Origin: Xanthomonas hyacinthi
Lineage (GTDB): Bacteria > Pseudomonadota > Gammaproteobacteria > Xanthomonadales > Xanthomonadaceae
NCBI RefSeq assembly: GCF_009769165.1
Contig: NZ_CP043476.1
Span: 124,001 to 188,000, forward strand
Reading direction: 5' to 3'
DNA: 64,000 nucleotides
Shown here: positions 22,896 to 32,062 of the stretch, piece by piece
Layout of the letters: every line of letters starts with the position of its first letter
How positions within the stretch are numbered: position 1 is the first letter of the stretch
Translations under genes and position numbers: made by a program
The notes under the pieces: model-generated
What the model was told of the DNA's origin: nothing
Databases searched by the model: none
Seen by the model: only the letters and a program-made list of their open reading frames with translations

Positions 22896-25800
22896 TTAGA
22901 ACTGGTAGCGGAAGCCCAACTGCATGGACCACTGCGACACACCGACGTTGAAGCCGTCGGCATCCGAATTCGCCGCGGTCGGCGAGCTTGCGCCCGTGTA
23001 GTTGTATACGTACTTGCCCTGGTAGATGCCGGCAAGACGCGCCACCGAGGCATCGGCGTAGAAGCCGTAGTCGACGATGTGGCCCCAGTCCTTGTTGATC
23101 AGGTTACCGACGTTCTGGATGTCCAACCAGATCTGGGACTTGTGACCCTTGAAGAAACCCGGCAACTCCTGGCTGATGCGAACGTCGAAGGTGTTGATCC
23201 AACCGGTGCGGAAGCCGTTGGCCGGCGCGTAGCTGCCGGCGTACTTGGCCAACTGCGGGTTCGCCGCCAGCCACTGGTTGAAGCGAGCTTCCATCGCCGC
23301 ATCCGCCGTGAACACCCCGGCCGCGCTCACGCTGCCGAACAGCACGTCGCCGTTCGGGACATAGAACAGGTCGTTGTAGGTGCGGCCGTCACCGTTGAAA
23401 TCGTTGTTGAACACGTAGCTGTAGGGACGGCCGCTACGGCCTTCATATACCAGGCCAACGCGGGTCTCGTAATCACCGAAGAACTTGTGCTTCCAGTCCA
23501 AAGAGCCACTGATGCGATCCTTGATCTCGTAGCGCGAGGTGCTCTCGGTGTTCGAGTTCACGTCGAAGGCGTACTGGTAAGCCCAGCCCGAACTGGCGGT
23601 GGAACTGGTCAGCGGACCGACTTCAGTCGCGTGGGTGTAGGTATAGCCCAGGGTCCAGGACCAGTCGCTGCTTTCGCTGAACGGCTTGGTCAGCGAGACC
23701 GTGAACTGCGAGGTCTTGCCCTTGTCGGTGTTGTCGATCAGGTAGACGGCGTCATAGTTGCTGTAACGGCCGGAGCGGCTGGCAGCCGAGTTGCTGCCGG
23801 TCTCCGACGAGGTCCAGCTGACCTTGGCCGGGGTCCAGTACAGGGTGCGGCCGTCCGGACCGGTGTAGCCATCACCGAGGTTCAGCGCCTGATAGTACAG
23901 GCCGTCCTTGACCTTGGTCAGCAGCACTTCGGCCGACGCGACGATGCCGTACCACGGCAGCTCGCTGTCGATGGCCAGATTCGCCTTCCACAGCGACGGC
24001 TGCTTGAAGTCATCGCCGACGAAGTTGACGCTCTGCAGCCTAGAACCCTGTGCGGTCGGGGTCGGCTGGTTCAGGCCATCCGGCGAGAACGGCACGGTCG
24101 GATCGTAGGTAGCCTGGTTGTACGAGGTGTAGTTCAGGCCGGTGCTGGAGTAGCTGTTGCCGACCCACACTTGCGGGGAGTCACCCTGGAACAGGCCCAC
24201 GCCACCACGCAGCTGCATCGGGCGCTCCGTGTCGAAGCTGTAGTTGAAGCCGAAGCGCGGCTGGATCAGGAAGTCGCCGTTGAAGAGCTTGCTGTTGTTG
24301 TAGCCGAAGGTGTTCGACGCCGCGGCGTTGTAGGTCGGCGACGGGGTGGTGTCCGGACGGTCACCACGCAGGCCCAGGGTCAGGGTCAGGTTGCTGTTGA
24401 CGTACCAGGTGTCCTGCACGAACAGGCCGAGGCTGTTGTACTTGTAGTCGGCCGGGATCGAGCCAGGCGAGGTCTCGGCAGCCAGGCGGTAACTGGACCA
24501 GGTGCCGGCGGCGAAGTTGTCCAGGCCCTGGAAGATGTAGCTGCCCCAGCCGTTCTGGGCGAAGTAGTTATAGATCTCGTTGGTGCTGTAGTCCACGCCG
24601 AACTTCAGGTCGTGGTCGCCCAGCGTCCAGGTACCGGCACCGTAGTAGTTCCAGGTCTTGGTCGTCAGGATGTTGTTCTGCGAGCTCAGCTCGGTACCGA
24701 GGTACAACGAATCGGTGCCCTGCTGGATCTGGATGCTTGGCGCGGTGGTCGGGGTGTTGCGAATGGCCGAGTAGTCGCGGTAGGACACCTTGAACTCGGT
24801 CGAGAAGTTGTCGCTCCAATCGGAGAACAGCTGGCCGACGTAGCTCTCGATCGACTTATCGTGCTGGTACCAGTACGAGCTCAGCGAAACCGAGCTGCTG
24901 TTCATGCCGTTGATGCGCAGCTTGCTCTGGTCGAGCTTGCTGTAACGGACGCTGGCGCGGTGGTTGTCGCTGATATTCCAGTCCAGCTTCAGCGCGTACT
25001 CTTCCAAGTCGGTGTTACCGTTGCTGTTCAGCGAGCCGGCATCGATGCCGTAGCTCTGGGCGATCTGCTGGGCGCGGGCGATATAGGCGTCATTGATGAC
25101 CGCATTGGTCTTGCCATACGCGGTGCTGGCCAGGTCGGCGCCCGGAGCGCCCTGCTCGAACTTCTCGTAGTTAGCGAAGAAGAACAGTTTGTCCTTGATG
25201 ACGGGGCCGCCCAGGGTCATGCCGTAGGTCTTTTCCTTGGTGAAACCGTTGAACGGGGTCCCGTCCGGGTTGTCACCAAACCAGTCGCCGTCGCGATAGC
25301 TGCCGTACACCGAACCGTGGAATTCGTTGGTACCGGACTTGGTCACCGCATTGACGGTGGCGCCGGCGGCGCTGGCGATGCTGACATCGTAGTTCGACAG
25401 GTTGATGTCGAGGGCTTCGATGGCTTCCATCGACACCGGCTGGCGACGGGTCGCCATATTGTTTCCTTCCAGGCCGAACGTGTCGCTCGCGGCCACGCCG
25501 TCGATGTTGACCGAGTTGTAGCGCGGGTTCAGGCCGCCGGCCGAGATGGAGCCCGAGGCGCGGTCAACGAAGGCCACGCGCGGATCGAGGCGCATGTAAT
25601 CCTGGATGTTGCCGTTGATCGACGGCAGCGCCGAGATCGTTTCCTGGCTGATCTGGGTGCCCGAGCCGGTGTTGGTGGCGCGGAACACTTCCGAACCACC
25701 GGCCACAGCAACTGCGTTGACCGTCTCCAGGGTGGTCAGGTCGCCGGTCAGCGCCGCATTGACGCTGGCGATCTGGTTGACGCCCAGATACACGCTGTCT

Positions 25801-26087
25801 TCGGTCTTGGTGCCTTCGCCGGGCTTGGTGATGGTGATGGAGTACGGGCCACCGACGCGCAGGCCGCGCGCGTTGTAGCGGCCGCTGGCATCCGTGGTGG
25901 CGCGGCTGACCGTTCCCGATTCGACGTGGGTGATGGTCACGTCGGCGCCGACGACCGGCTGGCCATCGTGGGTGACCAAACCGCCGACGCCGGCGGAGGT
26001 GCTCTGGGCGAACACGGGGGCGGCGGCGAGCGCAGCAACGAGGCCAAGGGTGAGCTTGGACATCCGGAGACGGCGGGGTTGGGTCAT
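22896..26087 (-). CDS. Oar-like TonB-dependent receptor with N-terminal carboxypeptidase-regulatory domain
   Basis: ATG 26087 starts MTQPRRLRMSKLTLGLV, followed by a signal peptide ending APVFAQ; the frame stays open further upstream but without coding character. Residues about 30-110 are a CarboxypepD_reg-like Ig fold (GLVTHDGQPVVGADVTITHV). A plug domain follows (INGNIQDYMRLDPRVAFVDR), then a ~800-residue beta-barrel ending in WSMQLGFRYQF, with the terminal Phe recognised by the BAM machinery. It imports an unknown large substrate across the outer membrane using TonB energy. Length 1,063 aa agrees with the Oar/OmpA-related group abundant in Xanthomonas. Confidence 0.92.
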   Translation of the reverse strand: MTQPRRLRMSKLTLGLVAALAAAPVFAQSTSAGVGGLVTHDGQPVVGADVTITHVESGTVSRATTDASGRYNARGLRVGGPYSITITKPGEGTKTEDSVYLGVNQIASVNAALTGDLTTLETVNAVAVAGGSEVFRATNTGSGTQISQETISALPSINGNIQDYMRLDPRVAFVDRASGSISAGGLNPRYNSVNIDGVAASDTFGLEGNNMATRRQPVSMEAIEALDINLSNYDVSIASAAGATVNAVTKSGTNEFHGSVYGSYRDGDWFGDNPDGTPFNGFTKEKTYGMTLGGPVIKDKLFFFANYEKFEQGAPGADLASTAYGKTNAVINDAYIARAQQIAQSYGIDAGSLNSNGNTDLEEYALKLDWNISDNHRASVRYSKLDQSKLRINGMNSSSVSLSSYWYQHDKSIESYVGQLFSDWSDNFSTEFKVSYRDYSAIRNTPTTAPSIQIQQGTDSLYLGTELSSQNNILTTKTWNYYGAGTWTLGDHDLKFGVDYSTNEIYNYFAQNGWGSYIFQGLDNFAAGTWSSYRLAAETSPGSIPADYKYNSLGLFVQDTWYVNSNLTLTLGLRGDRPDTTPSPTYNAAASNTFGYNNSKLFNGDFLIQPRFGFNYSFDTERPMQLRGGVGLFQGDSPQVWVGNSYSSTGLNYTSYNQATYDPTVPFSPDGLNQPTPTAQGSRLQSVNFVGDDFKQPSLWKANLAIDSELPWYGIVASAEVLLTKVKDGLYYQALNLGDGYTGPDGRTLYWTPAKVSWTSSETGSNSAASRSGRYSNYDAVYLIDNTDKGKTSQFTVSLTKPFSESSDWSWTLGYTYTHATEVGPLTSSTASSGWAYQYAFDVNSNTESTSRYEIKDRISGSLDWKHKFFGDYETRVGLVYEGRSGRPYSYVFNNDFNGDGRTYNDLFYVPNGDVLFGSVSAAGVFTADAAMEARFNQWLAANPQLAKYAGSYAPANGFRTGWINTFDVRISQELPGFFKGHKSQIWLDIQNVGNLINKDWGHIVDYGFYADASVARLAGIYQGKYVYNYTGASSPTAANSDADGFNVGVSQWSMQLGFRYQF

Positions 26088-26740
26088 TGCAATAGCCTCA
26101 ATGGAAGTTGACGAAATGCGCATAGCCCGCCGTCCTGGTAGGCGCACGGCAGCGGAATGCGGTTCGTGCCCCCTTGCTGGATCCCCCGCAAGGGTTAACG
26201 TGAGGTTAACACGATAGGGTCGATTTGTTGCCAAAACGTGACAGATTGGCACAAACGGACATGACACGACATGGGGCGCAGTTCCTATGGCGATGCCAGC
26301 CACTGCGTGACCACGCCGCACATGCCGTCGGACCTGTGCCGCGAGCGCAAGTGGCGCGTGCATTGGATGGTTTTGGCCGATGGCGGCGGGCGCGAAAGCC
26401 GCGCTCGCAATCGTTGGCTCGCGTCGGGAGCGGACACGGCAGTCCAGCGGCGCCTTCCGGACCGTCGGGTTTGTAATTCGGCAAGCGCATCGCTCGCCTG
26501 CCCCGGCCGGGCTTACGCGCTCGCAAGCCGGTTCCGCACCGTAACCGGCGGCGGCTCGCTCTCCGGCACCCCGCATGGTGCAGCGAGCCCCCTCCCAGCA
26601 AGCACCCGACTGCCCCGGAAGGCGGCTTGGCGAGGCCAGCCATGGACCACGATCCGATACGGATCCGATGCCGATATCCGCACACTGCGAAGCGTCCGCG
26701 CGGCCTTCGCGGCGACTTGGACTGGTGCAAGGCCGCAAAC
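26088..26740. other. gene-free region upstream of the Oar-like receptor
   Basis: About 650 bases with no supported gene. Both strands keep long open frames, but their translations are Arg/Pro/Ala-rich shadows without motifs. A repeated GGTTAAC (26,197-26,203 and 26,208-26,214) makes a dyad-like site just upstream of the receptor. On the minus strand TTGGCA near 26,226-26,231 could be a -35, but the -10 (TGTTAA) is weak. The size suggests a long 5' leader or a decayed gene. Confidence 0.45.
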
Positions 26741-26773
26741 GCAAACGGCCGGGGCTAGGCCCCGGCCGTTTGC
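26741..26773 (-). terminator. 15-bp stem terminator of the second TonB-dependent receptor
   Basis: GCAAACGGCCGGGGC pairs perfectly with GCCCCGGCCGTTTGC around TAG. It lies 41 bases past the receptor stop on the minus strand. The following T-tract is poor (GTTTGC), so efficiency is uncertain. The core CGGCCGGGG matches the terminator near 22,850. Confidence 0.65.
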
Positions 26774-26813
26774 GTTGCTTGCGTTGTCCAGCCCCGCGGG
26801 GCCTGGGCTCGCC

Positions 26814-29195
26814 TCAGAACGAGGCGCCGAAGGTCACCGCGAACGCGCGCGGCTCCAGCACCGAGTAGTACGGGGTGCCGGTGGACACCACGTCCGGGTA
26901 GTCGCTGGCGCCGGACGCCGCCAACACCTGCGTGGTGCTGGCCCAGGTGACCGCCTGCTTGTCGGTCAGGTTGTACAGATTGAGCTTGATCGACGGCTTC
27001 TTCAGCCAGCCCCAGTCGGCGAACGCGTAACCAGCGTCGGCGCCGAAGGTGGTGTAGCCCCCTACCCGCTCGGTATTCATGTAGTCGCCGTAGCGCGCGC
27101 CGGAGTAACGGCCCTTCAGCGCGACCCAGAAATCGCCGATGCCGTAGCTCAGGCGCAGGTTGGCCAGGTTCTTCGGCGTATTGGCCAGCTGCTTGCCGCC
27201 GACCGCGTAGTTGTAGATGCCGCGGGAGGTGCCCACCGCCAGCGTATCGCTCAGGATCTTGGCCTGGGTGTAGGTGTAGGAGCCGTACAGTTTGAGATTG
27301 TCGGTGATGTTGTAGCTGGCCTCGCTGTTGAAGCCGCGCATGCGCACCTTGCCGATCGAGATGTAGGTGGTCAGCGCCGTGGTCTGGTCGTAGCTGGACA
27401 TCTGCTTGTTGCTGTAGTTGCTCTGGTACAGCATGCTCGACAGCGAGAAGCGGTCGCCGTAGTAGCGCCAGCCGAGGTCGTGGGTCCAGGCCGATTCCGG
27501 CTCCGGGATCTCCTGCGCAGCCGACAGGTTCACCGAAATCGAATTGGTCGCCGGCACGCGGAAAGTCTTGGCCACGCCGTAATAGAACTGGTTGCGGCTG
27601 TCCGGCGCGTACTTGATGCCGAACGCCGGCAGCAGCTTGCTGTAGCTGCTGTCGAAGTCCACGCCGATCTCCTTGGTGCTGTCCGGCCACTGGTAGTTGT
27701 GGCCCTTGCGCGTGGCATGGATCCAGGACACGCCGTAGTTGACCGCCCAGTCGTCGGCCGGGGTCCAGTTGTCCTGGATGAAATACTTCTGCACGTCGGT
27801 CACGGTGTAGGTGCGGTAGCTCTGCTGCACCTGGCCGTCGGCGTAGGTCAGGAAGCAAGCGTCGCTGTCGGCCCAGACGTCGCAGGCCTCACCGTTGGTC
27901 TGGTCGGTCTTGACGATGCTGTTGTTCTGGCTCTTGCGCGAACGGTCGTACCACAGGCCGTAGACCAGGTTGTGGTCCATGCCGATGTCCTGGAAGAACT
28001 TGGCGACCACGCCCGGCCGCACGGTGCTGGAATAGGAATAGGTGTAGTCGACGTCGCGGCTGCCGCTCACGCTGCTGGAGTAGCCATAGACGTTGCTGCT
28101 GCTGGTGGACGGGTACACCGACGCGGCGCTGGAACCGCCGCCCTTGCCCCACCACAGATACGGCACCACCGACAGGCGCAGGCTGTCGCTGAAGGTGAAC
28201 TCGCCGTCCAGGCTGACCAGCAGGCTCTTGTACGGGTTGCGCCGCAACTTCCAGTAGGACTGGTCGGCCGAGGTGCCGCCGCCGCCCCAGGTATCGTTGT
28301 AGTCGTAGTCGTAGTCGCTGGCCAGCTGCGCCTTGCTCGCGGTGTTGTACGAGTAGTTCGACTGGCGGTTGTACTGGAACGAGGCGCTGATCGAGTTGCC
28401 CGGGCTGATGTCCCACACGCTCTTGCCGTCGATCTTGTTGACCGACATGTCGCCGTTGCCCTTCCACTTGTCGGCGCTGTTGGTCGAGTACGACAGCCAC
28501 GAGCGCAGCGGGCCGGTATCGCCGGTGTTCACGCGCACGAAGGTGCGCCGGTAGTCGTTGCTGCCGAAGCTCTGGTTGAAGTCCACGCCGAACGCGTGGC
28601 TCGGATCGATCGTCGCCCAGGCGATCTGGCCGCCGGTGGCGCCCATCTCCGGCTGGTCCACGTTCGGCGTGCCCTGGGTGACGGTGATGTCGTTGTAGTT
28701 CTCGGCGTCGCCGTATTCGGTGGCATAGACCGAGTAGCTGCCGCTGTCGGTCACCGGCGCGCCGTTGACGGTGATGCCGATCGCCGAGGAGTCGAAGCCG
28801 CGCAGGCTGTAGTTGCCGTTGTTCAGTCCGGTCACGTCGCTGGTGGCCGCGTCCACGCCCGGGATCGCATCGATCATCTGGGTGAAGTTGCTGCCGCCGG
28901 AGGCCTGCGCGATCGCCTCGCGGGTCACCGTGGAAATCGCCTTGCTGGCGGTCTGCACGGTCATGTTGCCGCCGCCGAGCACGTAGCTGCTCTTGTCGGC
29001 GCTGACGTTGATCTTGTCCAGCTGCTGCACGCGCTTTGTCTCGTAGGCGGCGGTGGTGTTGGAGGTGCTGGAGGCGGTGACGCGCTGCTCCGCATTGTCG
29101 GTGCCGGCGTCCTGGGCCAGGGCCGGATGCGCCGAAAGCGCGGTCGCCAGCGCCAGGGAAAGAGTGGAAATACGGTGTGCGGAACGGGACTTCAT
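26814..29195 (-). CDS. TonB-dependent receptor
   Basis: ATG 29195 (MKSRSAHRISTLSLALATAL) begins a signal peptide ending SAHPALAQ. The plug domain spans about residues 50-190 (TASKAISTVTREAIAQASGG, FTQMIDAIPGVDAATSDV, NYSLRGFDSSAIGITVNGAP). The remaining ~600 residues form a Tyr/Ser-rich beta-barrel ending FAVTFGASF. 793 aa in total, normal for a siderophore- or carbohydrate-type receptor. The cognate substrate is not evident: no siderophore or sugar genes adjoin it. Two cysteines (GEACDVWADSDACF) in an extracellular loop may form a disulphide. Confidence 0.92.
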   Translation of the reverse strand: MKSRSAHRISTLSLALATALSAHPALAQDAGTDNAEQRVTASSTSNTTAAYETKRVQQLDKINVSADKSSYVLGGGNMTVQTASKAISTVTREAIAQASGGSNFTQMIDAIPGVDAATSDVTGLNNGNYSLRGFDSSAIGITVNGAPVTDSGSYSVYATEYGDAENYNDITVTQGTPNVDQPEMGATGGQIAWATIDPSHAFGVDFNQSFGSNDYRRTFVRVNTGDTGPLRSWLSYSTNSADKWKGNGDMSVNKIDGKSVWDISPGNSISASFQYNRQSNYSYNTASKAQLASDYDYDYNDTWGGGGTSADQSYWKLRRNPYKSLLVSLDGEFTFSDSLRLSVVPYLWWGKGGGSSAASVYPSTSSSNVYGYSSSVSGSRDVDYTYSYSSTVRPGVVAKFFQDIGMDHNLVYGLWYDRSRKSQNNSIVKTDQTNGEACDVWADSDACFLTYADGQVQQSYRTYTVTDVQKYFIQDNWTPADDWAVNYGVSWIHATRKGHNYQWPDSTKEIGVDFDSSYSKLLPAFGIKYAPDSRNQFYYGVAKTFRVPATNSISVNLSAAQEIPEPESAWTHDLGWRYYGDRFSLSSMLYQSNYSNKQMSSYDQTTALTTYISIGKVRMRGFNSEASYNITDNLKLYGSYTYTQAKILSDTLAVGTSRGIYNYAVGGKQLANTPKNLANLRLSYGIGDFWVALKGRYSGARYGDYMNTERVGGYTTFGADAGYAFADWGWLKKPSIKLNLYNLTDKQAVTWASTTQVLAASGASDYPDVVSTGTPYYSVLEPRAFAVTFGASF

Positions 29196-29511
29196 CGGGC
29201 GAACGCCTCTGTGGCTAACGTGGGAGCGGCAGAGAGCGGTGGAGCGATTGGCATGGACACGGCGCACGCGTGCCCACCGCTTCGGAAGGCGCTACGGTAG
29301 GCGGGCTATTTCGCCCGCGTATGCCTCGGGCGTTTACAAGAACTTAATATGGCGCCACGCACCGACACGCGGCGGCACAAAAAAGCGCCGCAAATGTCAT
29401 CGAATTGCCGCAAACGCCCGGGATGTCGCAGCGCTGGCGCGTATCGACAGGCCGTGCACAGGCGCAGCGCAGCGCGGACGCACGGCGCATGGCCGCGGCA
29501 GGGATTGCCGC
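29196..29511. other. intergenic region between marC and the TonB-dependent receptor
   Basis: Contains the 3' flank of marC and the leader of the receptor, both on the minus strand. A GCGGGC/GCCCGC inverted repeat lies at 29,301-29,318. A less GC-rich patch (29,337-29,351, ACAAGAACTTAATAT) is the likeliest promoter zone. No gene is supported. Confidence 0.4.
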
Positions 29512-30111
29512 TCAGCCGGCGACCGGCAGCTTCAGATAGGCGCTGAGGCCGTCCAGGAACATCTGCACCGAGATCGCCACCAGCAGCATGCCCATCAGTC
29601 GTTCGACCGCGATCAGCACGCGCATGCCGAGCAGCTTGTACAGCAGCGTGCCGGAGAACAGTAGCACCGAGGTGCCGATCCAGGCCAGGATCAGCGCCAG
29701 GCTCCATTCGCCCAGGCGAGTGGGTTCGTTGCTGCCCATCAGCATCACCGCGGCCATGCCCGAGGGCCCGGCCACCAGCGGAATCGCCAGCGGCACGATG
29801 AACGGCTCGCCGTCGGGAATCTCGCCCATCAAGCCTTCCGGGCGCGGGAAGATCATGCGGATGCCGATCAGGAACAGCACGATGCCGCCGGCGATCGCCA
29901 CCGATTCCTGGCGCAGATGCATCACTTCCAGTGCGTACTTGCCGCCCCACAGGAACGCCATCAGCACGCCCAGCGCGATCAGCAGTTCGCGCGCCAGCAC
30001 CACGCGCTGGCGCTTGGCCGGCAACGGCTTGAGCACGCTGAGGAACACCGGGATGTTGCCCAGCGGGTCGAGGATCAGGAACAGCAGCAGGGCTGCCGAC
30101 AGGATGGTCAT
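29512..30111 (-). CDS. MarC-family integral membrane protein
   Basis: 199 residues with six predicted membrane helices. The start TILSAALLLFLILDPLGNIP and the later FIVPLAIPLVAGPSGMAAV are the two conserved DP/GN and GP motifs of the MarC/YhgN family. Members were once thought to be multidrug-resistance proteins but their transport function is unproven. The ATG overlaps the stop of the SDR gene upstream by 4 bp, so it is the third gene of a grxD-SDR-marC operon. Confidence 0.88.
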   Translation of the reverse strand: MTILSAALLLFLILDPLGNIPVFLSVLKPLPAKRQRVVLARELLIALGVLMAFLWGGKYALEVMHLRQESVAIAGGIVLFLIGIRMIFPRPEGLMGEIPDGEPFIVPLAIPLVAGPSGMAAVMLMGSNEPTRLGEWSLALILAWIGTSVLLFSGTLLYKLLGMRVLIAVERLMGMLLVAISVQMFLDGLSAYLKLPVAG

Positions 30112-30851
30112 GCCAGGGGATTCCAGATCGCGCCGCGGTGCGCGGCACCGGCAGGCGACAGCAGTTCCACGCAGGCGGCGGCGTAGTGCGCCGGATCGAC
30201 CGCGTCGAAGTCTTCCTGGTGGGTGTAGGCGCGGGCGCGCAGCGCGCTACGCATCGGCCCGGGCTGCAGCCCGGCCACGCGTACCGTCGAGGCCGCCAGT
30301 TCGCCGTGCAGGGTCGCCAGCAGGCCGCGGCGGCCGTGCTGGGCCGCGCCGTAGCCGCCCCAGTAGGCCTGGCCGACGCGCGCCGGGTCGTCCAGCGCGA
30401 ACACGATCGCCGCATCGGGCGCCTGCTTCAGCAGCGGCAGGCAGGCCTGGGTCAGCCAGCCCGGGGCGGTCAGGTTGACGTGGATGGCGCGCGCGAACTG
30501 CGCCGGGTCGGCGTGTTCGAACGGGGTCAGGCCGACGAAATCGGCGGCGCAGTGCAGCAGGCCGTCCAGTCGTCCGAGCTCGGCCTGCACCCGCTCGGCC
30601 AGCGTTGCGTAGTCTTCCGGGGTGGCGCCGAGCAGGTCCAGCGGATACAGCAGCGGCTGCGCGCCGATGGCGGCGATCGCATCGTAGACCCGGTTCAAGC
30701 GCGCCGGCTTGTGCCCGAGCAGCAGCACCGTGGCGCCGGCCTCGGCGCAGGCCAGCGCCGCGGCGGCGCCCAGCCCGCCGGCAGCCCCGCACACCAGCAC
30801 CACGCGCTGCGCCAACGCGCCCGCGTGCGGCGTCGCCTGCACCGCTGTCAC
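30108..30851 (-). CDS. short-chain dehydrogenase/reductase (YciK-like)
   Basis: GTG 30851 overlaps the glutaredoxin stop (GTGA), giving 247 residues; longer upstream frames overlap grxD and are rejected. The Rossmann NAD(P) motif is VLVCGAAGGLGAAAA near residue 20. Further marks are DLLGATPEDY and the active-site Tyr region YWGGYGAAQHGRRGLL (YxxxK replaced by YxxxQ, with no Lys at the usual spacing). The expected catalytic Ser is not clear either. It resembles YciK-type oxidoreductases, substrate unknown. The altered active site is worth noting. Confidence 0.8.
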   Translation of the reverse strand: MTAVQATPHAGALAQRVVLVCGAAGGLGAAAALACAEAGATVLLLGHKPARLNRVYDAIAAIGAQPLLYPLDLLGATPEDYATLAERVQAELGRLDGLLHCAADFVGLTPFEHADPAQFARAIHVNLTAPGWLTQACLPLLKQAPDAAIVFALDDPARVGQAYWGGYGAAQHGRRGLLATLHGELAASTVRVAGLQPGPMRSALRARAYTHQEDFDAVDPAHYAAACVELLSPAGAAHRGAIWNPLA

Positions 30852-31168
30852 GGCTGGTAGGCCTCGGCCACGATGCGCTGCAATTCGCCGGATTCGAACA
30901 GTTCCATGGTGATGTCGCAGCCGCCGATCAGTTCGCCGTGGATGAACAGCTGCGGGAACGTCGGCCAGTTCGAATGACGCGGCAGATTGGCGCGGATCTC
31001 GGGCTCGTCGAGCACGTTGACGGTGTGCAGCCGATCGGCACCGGCGGCCAGCAGGGCCTGCAGCGCGCGGCTGGAAAACCCGCACATCGGGTACTGCGGC
31101 GTGCCCTTCATGAACAACACGATGGGGTGGCGTTCGACGTCGGCCTGGATGCGCTCCATCACCTGCAT
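30848..31168 (-). CDS. grxD: monothiol glutaredoxin Grx4/GrxD
   Basis: 106 residues from MQVMERIQADVERHP, with a GGAG-like ribosome binding site upstream; the longer frame overlaps the divergent sodB and is not credible. The active site CGFS (TPQYPMCGFSSRALQALL), the glutathione-binding TFPQLFIHGELIGGCD and WPTFPQ motifs identify a class II monothiol glutaredoxin. These proteins bind a [2Fe-2S] cluster with glutathione and BolA and deliver it in Fe-S biogenesis. First gene of the operon with the SDR and marC, divergent from sodB. Confidence 0.95.
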   Translation of the reverse strand: MQVMERIQADVERHPIVLFMKGTPQYPMCGFSSRALQALLAAGADRLHTVNVLDEPEIRANLPRHSNWPTFPQLFIHGELIGGCDITMELFESGELQRIVAEAYQP

Positions 31169-31295
31169 GCGGGTTTTCTCCTGCTGGGGCGAAAGAACGG
31201 ACCTCGGCGGTCGGCTAGACTTTCGCGTAGCCGCATAGTGTAAGCCCTGCGCATGGCAGTACCGATACGCGCCCCAAAACCGCTCCCGAGGATCC

Positions 31296-31874
31296 ATGGC
31301 CATCGAACTCGCTCCCCTGCCGTACGACCGCGCGGCGCTGGCGCCGCACCTGTCCGCCGAGACCCTGGACCAGCACCACGGCCAACATCAGCGCGCGCTG
31401 GTGGAACGGCTCAATGCGCAGATCGCCGACAGCGAATTCGCCGAACTGCCGCTGCAGGACCTGGTGCGCCGCGCCCAGGGCCGCCTGTTCCAGCACGCGG
31501 CCGAGGTCTGGAACCACGAGTTCTACTGGCGCGGACTGCGCCCGCGCGGCGGCGGCGAACCGGGCGGCGCGCTCGCCGAGCGCATCGCCAGGAGCTTCGG
31601 CGACGTCGCCCGCTTCAAGGCCGAGTTCGAACGCATGGCGCTGGCCGTGTTCGGCTCGGGCTGGGTGTGGCTGGTGCAGCGCCCGGACGCCACGCTGGCG
31701 CTGCTCGCCACCGTCAACGCCGGCTCGCCGCTGACCGGCGAGGACCTCCCGCTGCTGGCCTGCGACCTGTGGGAACACGCCTACTACATCGATTACCGCG
31801 ACGACCGTGGGCGCTACCTGGAAGCGTTCTGGAAGCTGGTGAACTGGGAGTTCGTGGCGGCCAATCTGCGGTGA
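31296..31874 (+). CDS. sodB: superoxide dismutase, Fe/Mn family
   Basis: 192 residues, the normal size. The N-terminal helix carries the first His ligand (LDQHHGQHQRALVERLN). The second is in EVWNHEFYWRGL, and the Asp/His pair in ACDLWEHAYYIDYRD completes the metal site. Dismutates superoxide in the cytoplasm. Features favour an iron or cambialistic enzyme but metal choice cannot be settled from sequence alone. It is divergent from grxD with a 127-bp gap, so the two redox genes may share regulation. Confidence 0.93.
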   Translation: MAIELAPLPYDRAALAPHLSAETLDQHHGQHQRALVERLNAQIADSEFAELPLQDLVRRAQGRLFQHAAEVWNHEFYWRGLRPRGGGEPGGALAERIARSFGDVARFKAEFERMALAVFGSGWVWLVQRPDATLALLATVNAGSPLTGEDLPLLACDLWEHAYYIDYRDDRGRYLEAFWKLVNWEFVAANLR

Positions 31875-31878
31875 GGCC

Positions 31879-31979
31879 GGGATTGGGGATGACCAGCCTG
31901 CGGCTGTTGTAAAGCGCTTCGGGATTGGGGATGACCGGCCTGCGGTCGTTGTGGAGCGCTTCGGGATTGGGCGAATGAC
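31879..31979. repeat. 42-bp tandem repeat downstream of sodB
   Basis: Two full copies (31,879-31,920 and 31,921-31,962) of a unit GGGATTGGGGATGACC-x-GCCTGCGG...AGCGCTTC are followed by a third partial copy. The copies differ at a few bases. GGGATTGGG units are frequent in Xanthomonas intergenic repeats. No coding role is seen. Confidence 0.8.
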
Positions 31980-32062
31980 GGCTGCCGCGTAGTCGCGCGC
32001 GGCGCTGGCACCCTTTTCATGCCACGCCCAGGCGCGGCCTAGGCGCGACCTCCTCAGCCGGC

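Noticed and set aside
23079..26111. A ~1,010-codon open frame on the plus strand antisense to the Oar-like receptor
   Set aside because: It is the exact shadow of the receptor gene; it is Val/Arg/Ala-rich and has no motif. High GC removes stops from the opposite strand.
26271..29300. A second ~1,000-codon plus-strand frame over the other TonB-dependent receptor
   Set aside because: Same reason: antisense shadow with low-complexity Val/Ala/Gly/Arg translation, no ribosome binding site or domain.
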